From: Burkholderiales bacterium
Lineage (GTDB): Bacteria > Pseudomonadota > Gammaproteobacteria > Burkholderiales > SG8-41
DNA: 64,000 nucleotides
NCBI GenBank assembly: GCA_022841375.1
Contig: JALHRQ010000001.1
Coordinates: 610,892-674,891 of the forward strand
Reading direction: 5' to 3'
Made by a program: the position numbers and the translations under genes
Notes under the pieces: model-generated
The model's database searches: none
Seen by the model: the letters and a program-made list of their open reading frames with translations, nothing else
What the model was told of the DNA's origin: nothing
Shown: positions 17,282 through 25,647 of the stretch, one piece after another
Layout of the letters: each line of letters opens with the position of its first letter
How positions within the stretch are numbered: the first letter of the stretch is position 1

Positions 17282-17997
17282 TGCGTAACGGGAAATTTGT
17301 CCAACAGTGTTTCCACTGACTCAGCTGCAGGCTTGGCTTCCCGCAAATCCCCGGAAGCGCGTCCCAAGCGGTTGAACCACACCACCTGGCCGGTGTTCAG
17401 GTCCACAAGGGACGCGTAACCCACCTGCACGCCTCCGCCGACACCGACGCCCAGCAGCGCGAGCCCGATCATGGCGGCAATGCGCTCGGAACTCGCGTAA
17501 CTGTCCCGCACCCAACTGAACAGCGCATAGTCGGCGCCGGTTTTTTCCTTGATTCCCCGCACTGAATTACCCAGCGACCAATCGAGTTTGCCTTCCTTGG
17601 TCGGAAGCGCAAGGAAGCCCGGTCCGAAATGATGGCTGGCAATGGCTCGCGCCACCGCCGCGTGCAGCGAATTGACCTCGTCGAATTCGTCGCCGTCTTT
17701 TTCCGAAAGCTCGATTGTGGTGAGGCCCAGCCTGCGTTTTCTTTCGGTCAACGCGGCCTTGAAATGCCGGGAAGCCGCCTCCGTCCAATCGGCTTTCGGC
17801 TCCAGGACCCCGCCGCCGCTGATCGAAAACAGCTCGATATCGGTGGGCATCAGCACAATCCGCGCGTTTTTGGGCAACGCAGTAAAGCCTGGCGCAAGAT
17901 TCTTCTCCTGCGCGACCGCCGGCATGGCGACAAAAACGACAACCCAAACAAACAGCATTTGCAGCACACCCCGACGCCACATGCACACCGAATTCAT
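17278..17997 (-). CDS. Exported protein of unknown function, first of the M48 operon
   Basis: 239 residues. A Sec signal peptide of about 29 residues (ends AMPAVAQ) precedes a domain I cannot assign. NARIVLMPTDIELFSISGGG is followed by a charged helix (FKAALTERKRRLGLTTIELSEKD). A Gly-rich hydrophobic segment lies at about 180-205 (MIGLALLGVGVGGGVQVGYASL), then VDLNTGQVVWFNR. The last pattern recalls small outer-membrane or lipoprotein-like proteins that report on envelope state, but that is a guess. The 4-bp overlap with the M48 protease gene ties them functionally. Confidence 0.75.
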   Translation of the reverse strand: MNSVCMWRRGVLQMLFVWVVVFVAMPAVAQEKNLAPGFTALPKNARIVLMPTDIELFSISGGGVLEPKADWTEAASRHFKAALTERKRRLGLTTIELSEKDGDEFDEVNSLHAAVARAIASHHFGPGFLALPTKEGKLDWSLGNSVRGIKEKTGADYALFSWVRDSYASSERIAAMIGLALLGVGVGGGVQVGYASLVDLNTGQVVWFNRLGRASGDLREAKPAAESVETLLDKFPVTQ

Positions 17998-18099
17998 ATT
18001 TCACCCCGTATGAAATCCGACATCAACCAGCAGGCCGTTGGCAAAATATATTAATGCCGAACGAATTCGAACGCTATCGTGTTTTGCGCCGCCTGCGGA

Positions 18100-19881
18100 T
18101 CACATGGAATTCTGCTCATGGATGAACTGCAGCCGCGCCAGATGGGCATACAGCCCGTCAGCGCGCAGCAGTTCATCATGGGTGCCGGTGGAATGCAAGC
18201 GGCCGCGCTCCAGCACCAGAATGCGGTCAGCGGTACGCACCGTCGCCAGGCGATGCGCGATCACCAGTGTTGTTCGGCCGCGCGACAGGCTTTCCAGGGC
18301 CGCCGCCACCTGACGCTCGCTTTCGGCATCGAGTGAACTGGTCGCCTCATCGAGCAGCAGAATCGGCCGGTCGGCGAGCAAGGCGCGCGCGATCGACAGG
18401 CGCTGACGCTGACCGCCGGACAGCCGCACGCCGCGCTCGCCGAGTTCGGTATCCATGCCCTGCGGCAGGCGCTCGATGAATTCAATGGCGTGCGCCGCAG
18501 CACAGGCCGCGCGCACTTCCTCGATGCTCGCCTCAGGCCGGCCGAAACGCACGTTCTCGGCGACGCTGGCGGCAAAAATCACCGGATCCTGCGACACCAG
18601 CGCAACCGCCCTGCGCAGCTGCAGCGGCTCGCAATGACGCAGGTCGGCGTCGTCGATCATCACCCGCCCCGACTGCGGATCATAAAATCGCAGCAGCAGC
18701 GCGAAGATCGTTGTTTTACCGGCGCCTGACGGCCCGACCAGCGCGACGCGCTCGCCCGGCTGCACGCTAAACGTCAGCCCGGACAGCGCCGGCGCATCCA
18801 GCCGCGTCGGATAGGCGAAGCTGACATTGTCAAAACAGATTTCGCCGCGCGCGCGCGAGGCCAGCGCCGTGCGCGGTTCAGCCACGGTCAGCGCCGATTG
18901 CGCATCGAGCACTTCCATCACGCGTTCGGTGGCACCGGCAGCACGCTGGATCTCGCCCCAGACTTCCGACACCGTACCCGCACCACTGGCGACGATGCCG
19001 GCATAAAACACAAAAGCCGAAAGCTGGCCGGCAGTCAGACGGCCTTCGAGAACGTCATGGCCGCCGATCCACAGGATCACGCCCACCGCGCAGAACGCGA
19101 TCAGCATCACTGACGAAATCAGCCAGGCCTTGACGCGCACTCGTTCGACGCCGGACGCGCACGCGGCAGCAATCGCCGAATCAAAAGTCGCGGCAGTCCT
19201 CGGTTCGTGGCCGTAGGCCTGCACAGTACGGATTTCATGCATCGCCTCATCGACCTGAGCGGAGACTTCAGCGACACGGTCCTGATTGCTGCGCGACAGC
19301 CGTCGCACATAACGGCCCAGCAGCAGGATGGGAATCAGCGTCGCCGGCACGCCGAGCACGATCAGGAACGCCAGCCGTGGGCTGGTGGTGAACAGCAGCA
19401 CCAGCGCGCCGATCATCATCAGCCCGTTGCGCAACAGCATCGACAGGCCGAACCCGATGACCTGGCGCAGCTGCTCGCTGTCGTTGGTGACGCGCGACAC
19501 GATGTCGCCGGTACGGGTGGCGTCGAAAAATGCCGGGGACAATGTCAGCACATGGGCAAACACCGCACGCCGCAGATCGGCAATCACCCGCTCTCCAGTG
19601 CTCATCATCAAATAGAAACGGGTATAGGTCGCCACGGCCAGCACCACCGCAATCGCAATCACGCCGGCCAGCGCGGCATTGAGCATCGCCGGATTACCGC
19701 TGCCGAAACCGGAATCGATTACAAAACGCAGGCCTTGTCCCAGTGCCAGCACCGATCCCGAAGCCACCAGCAGCGCAACCAGCGCCACCGTGACGCGCAT
19801 CCGGTACGGCAGCAGGAAGCGCAGCAGTCGCCGCAATTGCGCGACATCGCCTTTAGCAGTCGCGTTTTCAGCAGTGTTCAA
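18100..19881 (-). CDS. MsbA/BmrA-type ABC exporter, fused permease and ATPase
   Basis: 593 residues. The N-terminal transmembrane domain has six helices (about 28-310). The ATPase domain (about 345-593) has Walker A GPSGAGKTT, signature LSGGQRQR, Walker B ILLLDEATSS and the switch His in IAHRL. It would work as a homodimer exporting lipids or hydrophobic compounds. The start is TTG at 19881; the next Met is already inside the first membrane helix. It follows the lipoprotein gene by 12 bp and ends a leftward run of TTT receptor, PcaD-like hydrolase, lipoprotein and exporter. Confidence 0.92.
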   Translation of the reverse strand: MNTAENATAKGDVAQLRRLLRFLLPYRMRVTVALVALLVASGSVLALGQGLRFVIDSGFGSGNPAMLNAALAGVIAIAVVLAVATYTRFYLMMSTGERVIADLRRAVFAHVLTLSPAFFDATRTGDIVSRVTNDSEQLRQVIGFGLSMLLRNGLMMIGALVLLFTTSPRLAFLIVLGVPATLIPILLLGRYVRRLSRSNQDRVAEVSAQVDEAMHEIRTVQAYGHEPRTAATFDSAIAAACASGVERVRVKAWLISSVMLIAFCAVGVILWIGGHDVLEGRLTAGQLSAFVFYAGIVASGAGTVSEVWGEIQRAAGATERVMEVLDAQSALTVAEPRTALASRARGEICFDNVSFAYPTRLDAPALSGLTFSVQPGERVALVGPSGAGKTTIFALLLRFYDPQSGRVMIDDADLRHCEPLQLRRAVALVSQDPVIFAASVAENVRFGRPEASIEEVRAACAAAHAIEFIERLPQGMDTELGERGVRLSGGQRQRLSIARALLADRPILLLDEATSSLDAESERQVAAALESLSRGRTTLVIAHRLATVRTADRILVLERGRLHSTGTHDELLRADGLYAHLARLQFIHEQNSM

Positions 19882-19893
19882 TGGTGATCCGTT

Positions 19894-20379
19894 TCAGAAT
19901 TTCGGCAGGCGCGGCACATGCATGCGCACGCCCAGGAGCGCGGCTTCCAGCGTGACTTCCGCCGGCTTTATCGCAACAATTTCGATTTCGTATTCCCCGT
20001 CAGCCGCAATGTCTACGAGCAGCATGGGCTGCACCAGCGATGACGGCGGACTGGAGGATGCCACCGGCGGCGCCTCCGGACTGTTGACGTGGAATTCTTC
20101 GGTCTTGGTGGTGCCGTTACTGCCACGCAGGGTCACCCGGTAGGTGTTCCAGCGGCCGTGTTCTTCACGCTTGCCCCACGCAAAATCAGCCAGCAGCGTA
20201 AACGCCACCGGGCTCATGTCCGGCTTGAGCAGAATGCGCACCGGCGCGTAACCGCCGTCGGCATTGCGCTGCAATGGGATGCGCGCGACCTCCTCGCCGC
20301 CCAGCAGCGCATCGCATCCCGCGAGCGACAGTACTGTTATCAGCGCGAACGCCGCAACGGCGAGCGTTCGCGCCACCAT
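19894..20379 (-). CDS. Small lipoprotein of unknown function
   Basis: 161 residues. The signal peptide ends in LSLAGC (Cys22). The mature part has no known motif; it is beta-rich with a Pro/Ser stretch (SPEAPPVASSSPPSS) and ends in a basic tail (HVPRLPKF). The start codon touches the PcaD-like hydrolase stop (1-bp overlap), and the gene lies 12 bp before the ABC exporter. It could be an envelope accessory of that exporter; this rests on position alone. Confidence 0.75.
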   Translation of the reverse strand: MVARTLAVAAFALITVLSLAGCDALLGGEEVARIPLQRNADGGYAPVRILLKPDMSPVAFTLLADFAWGKREEHGRWNTYRVTLRGSNGTTKTEEFHVNSPEAPPVASSSPPSSLVQPMLLVDIAADGEYEIEIVAIKPAEVTLEAALLGVRMHVPRLPKF

Positions 20380-21170
20380 CAGCTTTTCACCTTGGCCAGG
20401 AATTCCAGCATCGCCTTGTTGAATGCCGCAGGCTGCTCGACATTGGACAGATGTGCCGCCGATGGAATAATCACCAGTTCCGAGCCGCGCAGGTTGGCGT
20501 GGATCTGGCGCGCCATTTCCGGCGGCGTACCGTGGTCCTGGTCGCCGACGATGACCAGCGCGGGGCAGTTGATCTCCTTCAACTGGTCAAGCACGTCAAT
20601 CTTGGCGATGGCTTCGCAGCAGCCGGCGAATCCGGCGACCGGCGTGTTGCGGATGTCATTGCCGATCTTTTGCATGATTTCCGGCTGCGCCTTGCGAAAG
20701 GGCTCGGTGAACCAGCGTCCCAGCGTGCCGTCGACCAGCGCATCCATGCCCCGGGCCCGCGCCATGATCACCCGCTCGCCCCACATCTGCTCGGCGTTCG
20801 GCGGCCGGCGGCTGGTGGTATCGGCAAGGATCATGCTGGTGAACACGCCGGGATACTTCAGCGCATAGGTTTCGCCGATCATGCCGCCCATCGACAGGCC
20901 GATCCAGTGCGAATGTTTGATGCCCAGCGCGGCATACAGGCCGTGCAGGTCGTCCGCCATCTGCTCCAGCGTGTAGGTGACATCCGGCGCATCGCTGGCG
21001 CCATGGCCGCGGGTGTCGAAGCGCAGCACCTTGTAGCCTTTGGACACCAGCAGTTTCGCCTGTTCATCCCACATCGACAGGTTGCACGCCAGCGAATGCG
21101 ACATCGTCACCCACGGGCCTTCACCCTCGATGATGCAGTTGATTTCAATGCCGTTGGTTTTGATTTTCAT
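20379..21170 (-). CDS. Alpha/beta hydrolase, 3-oxoadipate enol-lactonase (PcaD)-like
   Basis: 263 residues from the ATG at 21170, with GGAGGA six bases upstream; an ATG at 21203 would add 11 residues without a ribosome site. The nucleophile elbow is WIGLSMGGM, the acid lies in IVGDQDHGTP, and the His in SAAHLSNVEQP. RFDTRGHGASD and ILADTTSRRP match the enol-lactonase branch (beta-ketoadipate pathway). No other pathway genes are present, so the substrate remains open. It starts 29 bp after the stop of TTT receptor 2, which may import its substrate. Confidence 0.85.
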   Translation of the reverse strand: MKIKTNGIEINCIIEGEGPWVTMSHSLACNLSMWDEQAKLLVSKGYKVLRFDTRGHGASDAPDVTYTLEQMADDLHGLYAALGIKHSHWIGLSMGGMIGETYALKYPGVFTSMILADTTSRRPPNAEQMWGERVIMARARGMDALVDGTLGRWFTEPFRKAQPEIMQKIGNDIRNTPVAGFAGCCEAIAKIDVLDQLKEINCPALVIVGDQDHGTPPEMARQIHANLRGSELVIIPSAAHLSNVEQPAAFNKAMLEFLAKVKS

Positions 21171-21199
21171 GTCCGCTCCTCCATTAGTTGCGCTTTGAC

Positions 21200-22183
21200 T
21201 CATTGCGCCTTGATATTTCCGGCCCGGGCCAGCCTGGTGAATGTCGCGATGTCGGATGCAATCAGCTTGTCGAAACCTTCCGGCGTGGTCGGCGAGGGCT
21301 CCAGACCGATCGGCGCCCAGCGCCGCTTCACGTCGTCTTCGCCGAGAATGCGTTTGACCTCGCGGTTGAGTTCAGCGATCACCGGCGCCGGCGTTCTGGC
21401 CGTGGTCACCAATCCGAACCACAGCACGGCGTCGTAGCCCGGCACACCGGAATCGGCGATGGTCGGCACATCCGGCAGCAGCGCATCGCGTTTCAGCGAC
21501 GACACGCCCAGCGCGAGCAGTTTGCCGTCGCGCACCTGCGGCACGGCATTGGCGATCGGCGCCATGAAAAACTGCACGCGTCCGGTCATCGCTTCGGCCA
21601 GCGCTTCGGGGATGCCCTTGAACGGAATGTGCACGACATCGATTTTCGCCATGCTTTTCAGCAACTCACCGGCGAAGTGGGTGCCGCTGCCAACACCCGC
21701 CGATGAAAAATTCATCGAGCCCGGCTTGGCGCGCGCGGTCGCGAGCAGATCCTTCAGCGAACGGAAGCCCGAAGGCGAACCCACCAGCACATATTTGGAA
21801 ACGGCCGACAGCGAAATGCCCATCAGGTCGCGACGCGCATCGTACGGCAGCTTGTCGTAAATCGCCGGCGCGACGGCATGCGCCGACGACACCGAAAGCA
21901 GGGTGTAGCCGTCGGGATTGGCCGTCGCCGTCAGGTTGGCGGCAATGGTGCCCCCGGCGCCCGGCCGGTTGTCGACAATGACCTGCTGCTTGAATTCTTC
22001 GGTCAGTTTTTGCGCGAGATAACGCGCCGTTATATCCGGACCGCCGCCCGGCGTGAATCCGACCAGGATACGGATCGGCTTGGCCGGATATTCGCCGGCC
22101 GGCGTGGGGCCGCCCTTCTGCGCGGCCTGCGCGACCGCGCACGTCGCCAGCGCAACAACAACCATGGTTTGCATGAGCCTCAT
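21200..22183 (-). CDS. TTT (Bug) family periplasmic solute receptor 2
   Basis: 327 residues from the ATG at 22183 (GGAGG close upstream); a longer in-frame extension reaches antisense into the SDR gene and is rejected. The Sec signal ends at about residue 20. Family blocks: PIRILVGFTPGGGPDITARY (standard PGGxxD loop), VDNRPGAGGTIAAN, VVHIPFKGIPEALAEAMTG and LPDVPTIADSGVPGYD. It heads a leftward operon with a PcaD-like hydrolase, a lipoprotein and an ABC exporter. The upstream divergent region carries a perfect 24-bp palindrome. Confidence 0.93.
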   Translation of the reverse strand: MRLMQTMVVVALATCAVAQAAQKGGPTPAGEYPAKPIRILVGFTPGGGPDITARYLAQKLTEEFKQQVIVDNRPGAGGTIAANLTATANPDGYTLLSVSSAHAVAPAIYDKLPYDARRDLMGISLSAVSKYVLVGSPSGFRSLKDLLATARAKPGSMNFSSAGVGSGTHFAGELLKSMAKIDVVHIPFKGIPEALAEAMTGRVQFFMAPIANAVPQVRDGKLLALGVSSLKRDALLPDVPTIADSGVPGYDAVLWFGLVTTARTPAPVIAELNREVKRILGEDDVKRRWAPIGLEPSPTTPEGFDKLIASDIATFTRLARAGNIKAQ

Positions 22184-22348
22184 GATGCCTCCGGACACTT
22201 TATGGAATTTTTCGGCGGGCGTTTGGGTAAAACCCCGGGCCGTGACTATACCAGCCGCCGCTGTGCAATACAGCATGTGGACGAGCCAGTATCCACGGTC
22301 GCAACAACAGACATTCCCCGTTATGCTTGCGGCTCGATTCGGCATCCT

Positions 22349-22372
22349 GGTCATTCGTTGCAACGAATGACC
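22349..22372. promoter_or_regulatory. Perfect 24-bp palindrome in divergent intergenic region
   Basis: GGTCATTCGTTG is followed immediately by its exact reverse complement. It lies 165 bp upstream of TTT receptor 2 (leftward) and 106 bp upstream of the SDR (rightward). No T-run follows, so it is not an intrinsic terminator. It is best read as an operator for a dimeric regulator. The rest of the 295-bp region holds only a degenerate GC-rich stretch (about 22380-22430). Confidence 0.6.
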
Positions 22373-22478
22373 ACTCTTATCTCCCCTCGCCCTCAGGGAC
22401 AAGGGAACACTTGGGCCGGGGCAGAGGGTCTGACAACACCAAGCATTTTGATATGCAGACAACCTTGGGATTTCTTCA

Positions 22479-23231
22479 ATGAGCACAAACGCCGAACTCG
22501 CCGGCAAAGTTGCCCTGATCACCGGCGCCGCAAAAAATATCGGCCGCGCCATCGCGCTTGAACTCGCCGCAGCGGGGGCCAGGGTGGCGATCAATACCCG
22601 CGCTTCCCGCGCTGAAGCGGAAGCCGTCGCCGCGGAAATTCGCACCGCGGGCGGCACCGCTGCCGTGTTCATCGCCGATATTGCTGATGCAATCGCAGTT
22701 AACAATATGCATGCCGCCGTGCAAACCGCACTCGGCCCGGTCGACATCCTCGTGCTCAACGCTTCGGTGCGCCGCGAAATTCCGTTCACCGAAATGACTT
22801 TCGACGAATGGCGGCAGGTGATGTCGATCTCGCTTGATGGTTCCTTCCATTGCATCAAGGCCGTATTGCCGGGCATGGTGCAGAAAAACCATGGCATCAT
22901 CATCACCCTCGCCGGCGACACCGCACTGAGCGGCGCCGTCGGCAAGGTGCACAGTTCATCGGCCAAAAGCGGCCTCGCCGGCATGACGCGTGCACTGGCG
23001 CGCGAACTCGGCCCCAGGGGCATCCGCGTCAATTGCATTTCACCCGGCCACTTCAACACCACCCGCGCCAACAACCGTACGGAACGTCCGGCTGCTTCTA
23101 GTCATATTCCGCTCGGCCGTTACGGTGAGTCGAACGAAATTGCCGCAACGGCGCGTTTTCTGTGCAGCCCCGGCGCAGGCTTCATCACCGGCCAAACCAT
23201 CCACGTCAACGGTGGTCAGTGGATGTTTTAG
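22479..23231 (+). CDS. Atypical SDR-fold protein lacking the Ser-Tyr catalytic pair (paralogue B)
   Basis: 250 residues. It shares with the 14805-15554 protein the TGAAKNIGRAIA nucleotide motif (NIG, not GIG), LNASVRR at the NNAG position and TALSG after the missing catalytic Ser (GIIITLAGDTALSG). At the YxxxK site, SSSAK follows a His, so Tyr is Ser and Lys is kept. The C-terminus is NGGQWMF. No good ribosome site precedes the ATG. It is followed after 48 bp by a CMD-family gene on the same strand and diverges from TTT receptor 2, repeating the receptor/SDR divergent arrangement seen at 13.7-15.5 kb. Confidence 0.88.
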   Translation: MSTNAELAGKVALITGAAKNIGRAIALELAAAGARVAINTRASRAEAEAVAAEIRTAGGTAAVFIADIADAIAVNNMHAAVQTALGPVDILVLNASVRREIPFTEMTFDEWRQVMSISLDGSFHCIKAVLPGMVQKNHGIIITLAGDTALSGAVGKVHSSSAKSGLAGMTRALARELGPRGIRVNCISPGHFNTTRANNRTERPAASSHIPLGRYGESNEIAATARFLCSPGAGFITGQTIHVNGGQWMF

Positions 23232-23238
23232 CAACAAC

Positions 23239-23268
23239 AAATTGTTCAATAAAAACATATAGTTAATG
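23239..23268 (-). promoter_or_regulatory. AT-rich shared motif, copy 2
   Basis: Read on the minus strand it contains ATGTTTTTATTGAACAATTT, matching copies 1 and 3 at about 23 of 29 positions. It lies between the atypical SDR stop and the GTG start of the CMD-family gene and points away from that gene. Confidence 0.45.
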
Positions 23269-23279
23269 AGGATACTCGA

Positions 23280-23855
23280 GTGACCATCAAACACCCCGAA
23301 CGTTTCCCCGCGATCCCGCCCGAGCAATGGAACGAAGAACAGAAAAAAGTCGCGGCGACCATCGCCTCCGGTCCGCGCGGCGAAGTGCGCGGACCGTTTC
23401 TCGCGTTGCTGCGCAGCCCCGGCCTTGCGCACACCGTGCAGCAGGTCGGTGAATACCTTCGCTTCAAGTGTCCGCTGGACCGGCGCATCGCCGAAATGTC
23501 GACATTGATGGCGGCGCGCCACTGGACCCAGCAGTACGAATGGCAGTCGCATTACAAACACGCGATGAAAGCCGGACTGAGCCCGGCGATTGCGCAGGCC
23601 ATCGCCGAGGGCCGTCGCCCGGCCGGCATGGCCGCAGACGAAGAAGCCCTCTACGACATGCTCATTGAAGTGCTGCACAACCAGAGCGTCTGCGATACGA
23701 CTTACGCGCGCGCTCTCGGCGTGTTCGGCGAACAGGGTGTGATCGAACTGGTCGCCATCGCCGGTTATTACGCGATGCTGGCGATGGTACTCAACGTCGG
23801 CCGCAAGGCGCTGCCGGCGGGTCAGGAACCGCAACTGCGCTGGTTCCCCAATTAA
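23280..23855 (+). CDS. Carboxymuconolactone decarboxylase (CMD/AhpD-like) family protein
   Basis: 191 residues from a GTG at 23280 with GAGG upstream. All-alpha CMD fold: RGPFLALLRSPGLAHTVQQV, CPLDRRIAEMSTLMAARHW and QYEWQSHYKHAMKAG, then ALYDMLIEVLHNQSVCDTTYARAL and ELVAIAGYYAMLAM. The CxxC redox pair of AhpD is absent, so a peroxidase-reductant role is unlikely. A decarboxylase or isomerase role on aromatic ring-cleavage products fits the family, unproven here. It is sandwiched between an SDR and an MFS carrier on the same strand. Confidence 0.82.
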   Translation: MTIKHPERFPAIPPEQWNEEQKKVAATIASGPRGEVRGPFLALLRSPGLAHTVQQVGEYLRFKCPLDRRIAEMSTLMAARHWTQQYEWQSHYKHAMKAGLSPAIAQAIAEGRRPAGMAADEEALYDMLIEVLHNQSVCDTTYARALGVFGEQGVIELVAIAGYYAMLAMVLNVGRKALPAGQEPQLRWFPN

Positions 23856-23862
23856 GTACGGC

Positions 23863-25044
23863 ATGCTGCAGTTCCTGTTGCTGCCGGCATTGCTGGCGGG
23901 ACATTCCTTCGCATCGATGGCGGTGCTGGTGCTGCCGGCCGTCGCGCCGGCCGTCGCCAGCGATTACGGTTTTGATCCGTCGCTGATCGGCTACCAGATC
24001 AGCCTGGTCAGTCTGGGCATGGTGGTGACGCTGACGCTGTTCGGCAGCACCACGCGCCGCTACGGCGCTGCGCGCACCAACCAGTTGGGCCACGCGCTGG
24101 TTGCCGTCGGCATGCTGGTGCTGTTGATTCCGTCCAGCGTATTCCTGATTTTCGGCTCGCTGGTCATCGGACTCGGCTACGGCATGATCACACCGTCGGC
24201 TTCACATCTGCTGATGCGCTACACGCCGCCGCAGCGGCGCAGCACGGTATTTTCAATCCATCAGACCGGCATCCCCGCCGGCGGCATGCTCGCCGCGCTG
24301 ATTGCACCGGCGGTGACGATTTATGCCGGCTGGCGCTGGGCGGTCATTCTCAGCGCAGTGCTGCTGTTGGGCGTGGTACTGCTGATGCAGAGCGGTCGCC
24401 GCAACTGGGATGACGATCGTGACCGCAAGGCGCCGGTGGTCACACCAAACCCGCTCGCCGGGGCAATCGCGATCTGGCGGCAGCGCGAACTGCGGCTGAT
24501 CACCATCGCCGGCAGCTGCTTCTCGTGGGCGCAGTTCTGCACCGCCACCTTTGCCGTGGTCGCCTGCGTCGAAACGCTGGGCATGAATCTGGTGGTTGCG
24601 GGCACGGTGCTGACGGTGGTGCAGGTTGCCAGCGCTGCAGGGCGTGTGCTGATCGGCTGGATCACCGACCGCGTCGGCGACACCGCGCGCGTGCTGGCGT
24701 GGAATGCCGGAATACTCACGGTCTTTACGCTGGGCGGTCTCGCCTTCCATGACGCAACACCGCTGCTGCTGGTGTATCTGCTGTTTGGCGTTCTCGGCGC
24801 CACCTCGGGATGCTGGCCCGGCGCAATCCTCGCCGAAGTCGGACGGCTGGCGCCGCAGGGTCAGGTCAGCCTGGCGATCAGCGGCTCTCTGGTGATTACC
24901 AACGTCGGCAAGTTTACCGGCCCGATTATTTTCGCCAATGTCTACGTGCTGACGCGCAGCTACGGCATGGCGTTGGTGTCGCTGGTGATACCTGCAGCCG
25001 TTGCACTGTACTGCCTGCTCGCCGCGCGCCGCAGCGCGCATTAA
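23863..25044 (+). CDS. MFS transporter
   Basis: 393 residues and about 12 membrane helices. The loop 2-3 motif is FGSTTRRYGAARTNQLGHAL, the central loop (SGRRNWDDDRDRKAP) is short, and the second half carries RVLIGWITDRVGD. YGMITPSASHLLMRYTPPQRRSTVFSIHQTG is typical of CynX/NarK-like and other small-anion or carboxylate MFS carriers. It starts 7 bp after the CMD-family stop, so it is very likely co-transcribed and moves a related substrate. It ends 5 bp from the convergent CBS-domain gene. Confidence 0.9.
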   Translation: MLQFLLLPALLAGHSFASMAVLVLPAVAPAVASDYGFDPSLIGYQISLVSLGMVVTLTLFGSTTRRYGAARTNQLGHALVAVGMLVLLIPSSVFLIFGSLVIGLGYGMITPSASHLLMRYTPPQRRSTVFSIHQTGIPAGGMLAALIAPAVTIYAGWRWAVILSAVLLLGVVLLMQSGRRNWDDDRDRKAPVVTPNPLAGAIAIWRQRELRLITIAGSCFSWAQFCTATFAVVACVETLGMNLVVAGTVLTVVQVASAAGRVLIGWITDRVGDTARVLAWNAGILTVFTLGGLAFHDATPLLLVYLLFGVLGATSGCWPGAILAEVGRLAPQGQVSLAISGSLVITNVGKFTGPIIFANVYVLTRSYGMALVSLVIPAAVALYCLLAARRSAH

Positions 25045-25049
25045 ACCGC

Positions 25050-25484
25050 TCAGGCCAGAATCTGGCTGACCTGTTCTTCGCGCAGCAATTCGTAGACAAA
25101 GGCCTCGAGTTCGGGCCCCAGCGCGTCGCGCACCGAGATCATGCCGATGGGCCGGCCGTCCTTGATCACCGGCAAATGGCGGAAACGCCCCTCGTGCATC
25201 ATGGCCAGCGCATGCGCAAACGGCAACTCGGGCGTAATCCACTTCGGATTGGCGGTCATCACCACGTTCAGCGGCGTCTGCTCACTGTCGAGTCCGGCGG
25301 CCACCACGCGGAACAGCGCGTCGCGTTCGGTAAATACCCCCGTGAGACTGCCGCTGTCGACCACCATCATCGCGCCGACGTTGCGCTGCTTCATCTGGCG
25401 CGCCGCTTCAGCAACCGTCATGGTGCCCGGAGCGGTAAGCAGCGTCTGCCCGGCAATGATGTCTTGTATTGTGCGTTCAGCCAT
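25050..25484 (-). CDS. Tandem CBS-domain protein
   Basis: 144 residues from the ATG at 25484 with GGAGG seven bases upstream; an ATG at 25517 would add 11 residues without a ribosome site. Two CBS domains (about 10-65 and 75-135): AEAARQMKQRNVGAMMVVD, TGVFTERDALFRVV, MMHEGRFRHLPVIKDGRPIG and ISVRDAL. CBS pairs sense adenosine nucleotides and control partner enzymes or channels. This one is stand-alone with no fused effector. It lies 163 bp downstream of the DinB gene, so it may be separately transcribed. Confidence 0.9.
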   Translation of the reverse strand: MAERTIQDIIAGQTLLTAPGTMTVAEAARQMKQRNVGAMMVVDSGSLTGVFTERDALFRVVAAGLDSEQTPLNVVMTANPKWITPELPFAHALAMMHEGRFRHLPVIKDGRPIGMISVRDALGPELEAFVYELLREEQVSQILA

Positions 25485-25647
25485 ACTTACCTCCGTATAC
25501 AGAATTCGTCGGAGCAATCGCGACGGGGGTCGCGCGCGAAAATGTGGAACATGCCTGCGGAACAGTGTGTGCGGAACAGGGCGTGCCCCATATCCACCAG
25601 AAACCGCACAGCACTTGAGTCGATGCTACGCCCCGACCGGGGCAGGG

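Noticed and set aside
20274-21437. 387-codon plus-strand frame across the PcaD-like hydrolase region
   Set aside because: It is antisense to two well-supported genes with ribosome sites and catalytic motifs, and its translation is Arg/His/Gln-rich without domains.
22380-22430. GC-rich stretch (CTCCCCTCGCCCTCAGGGA and following) as a second mobile repeat
   Set aside because: It resembles degenerate intergenic repeats, but has no clear boundaries or terminal inverted repeats.
22184-23074. N-terminal extension of TTT receptor 2 to 23074
   Set aside because: The extension is antisense to SDR B. The start at 22183 has GGAGG and a proper signal peptide.
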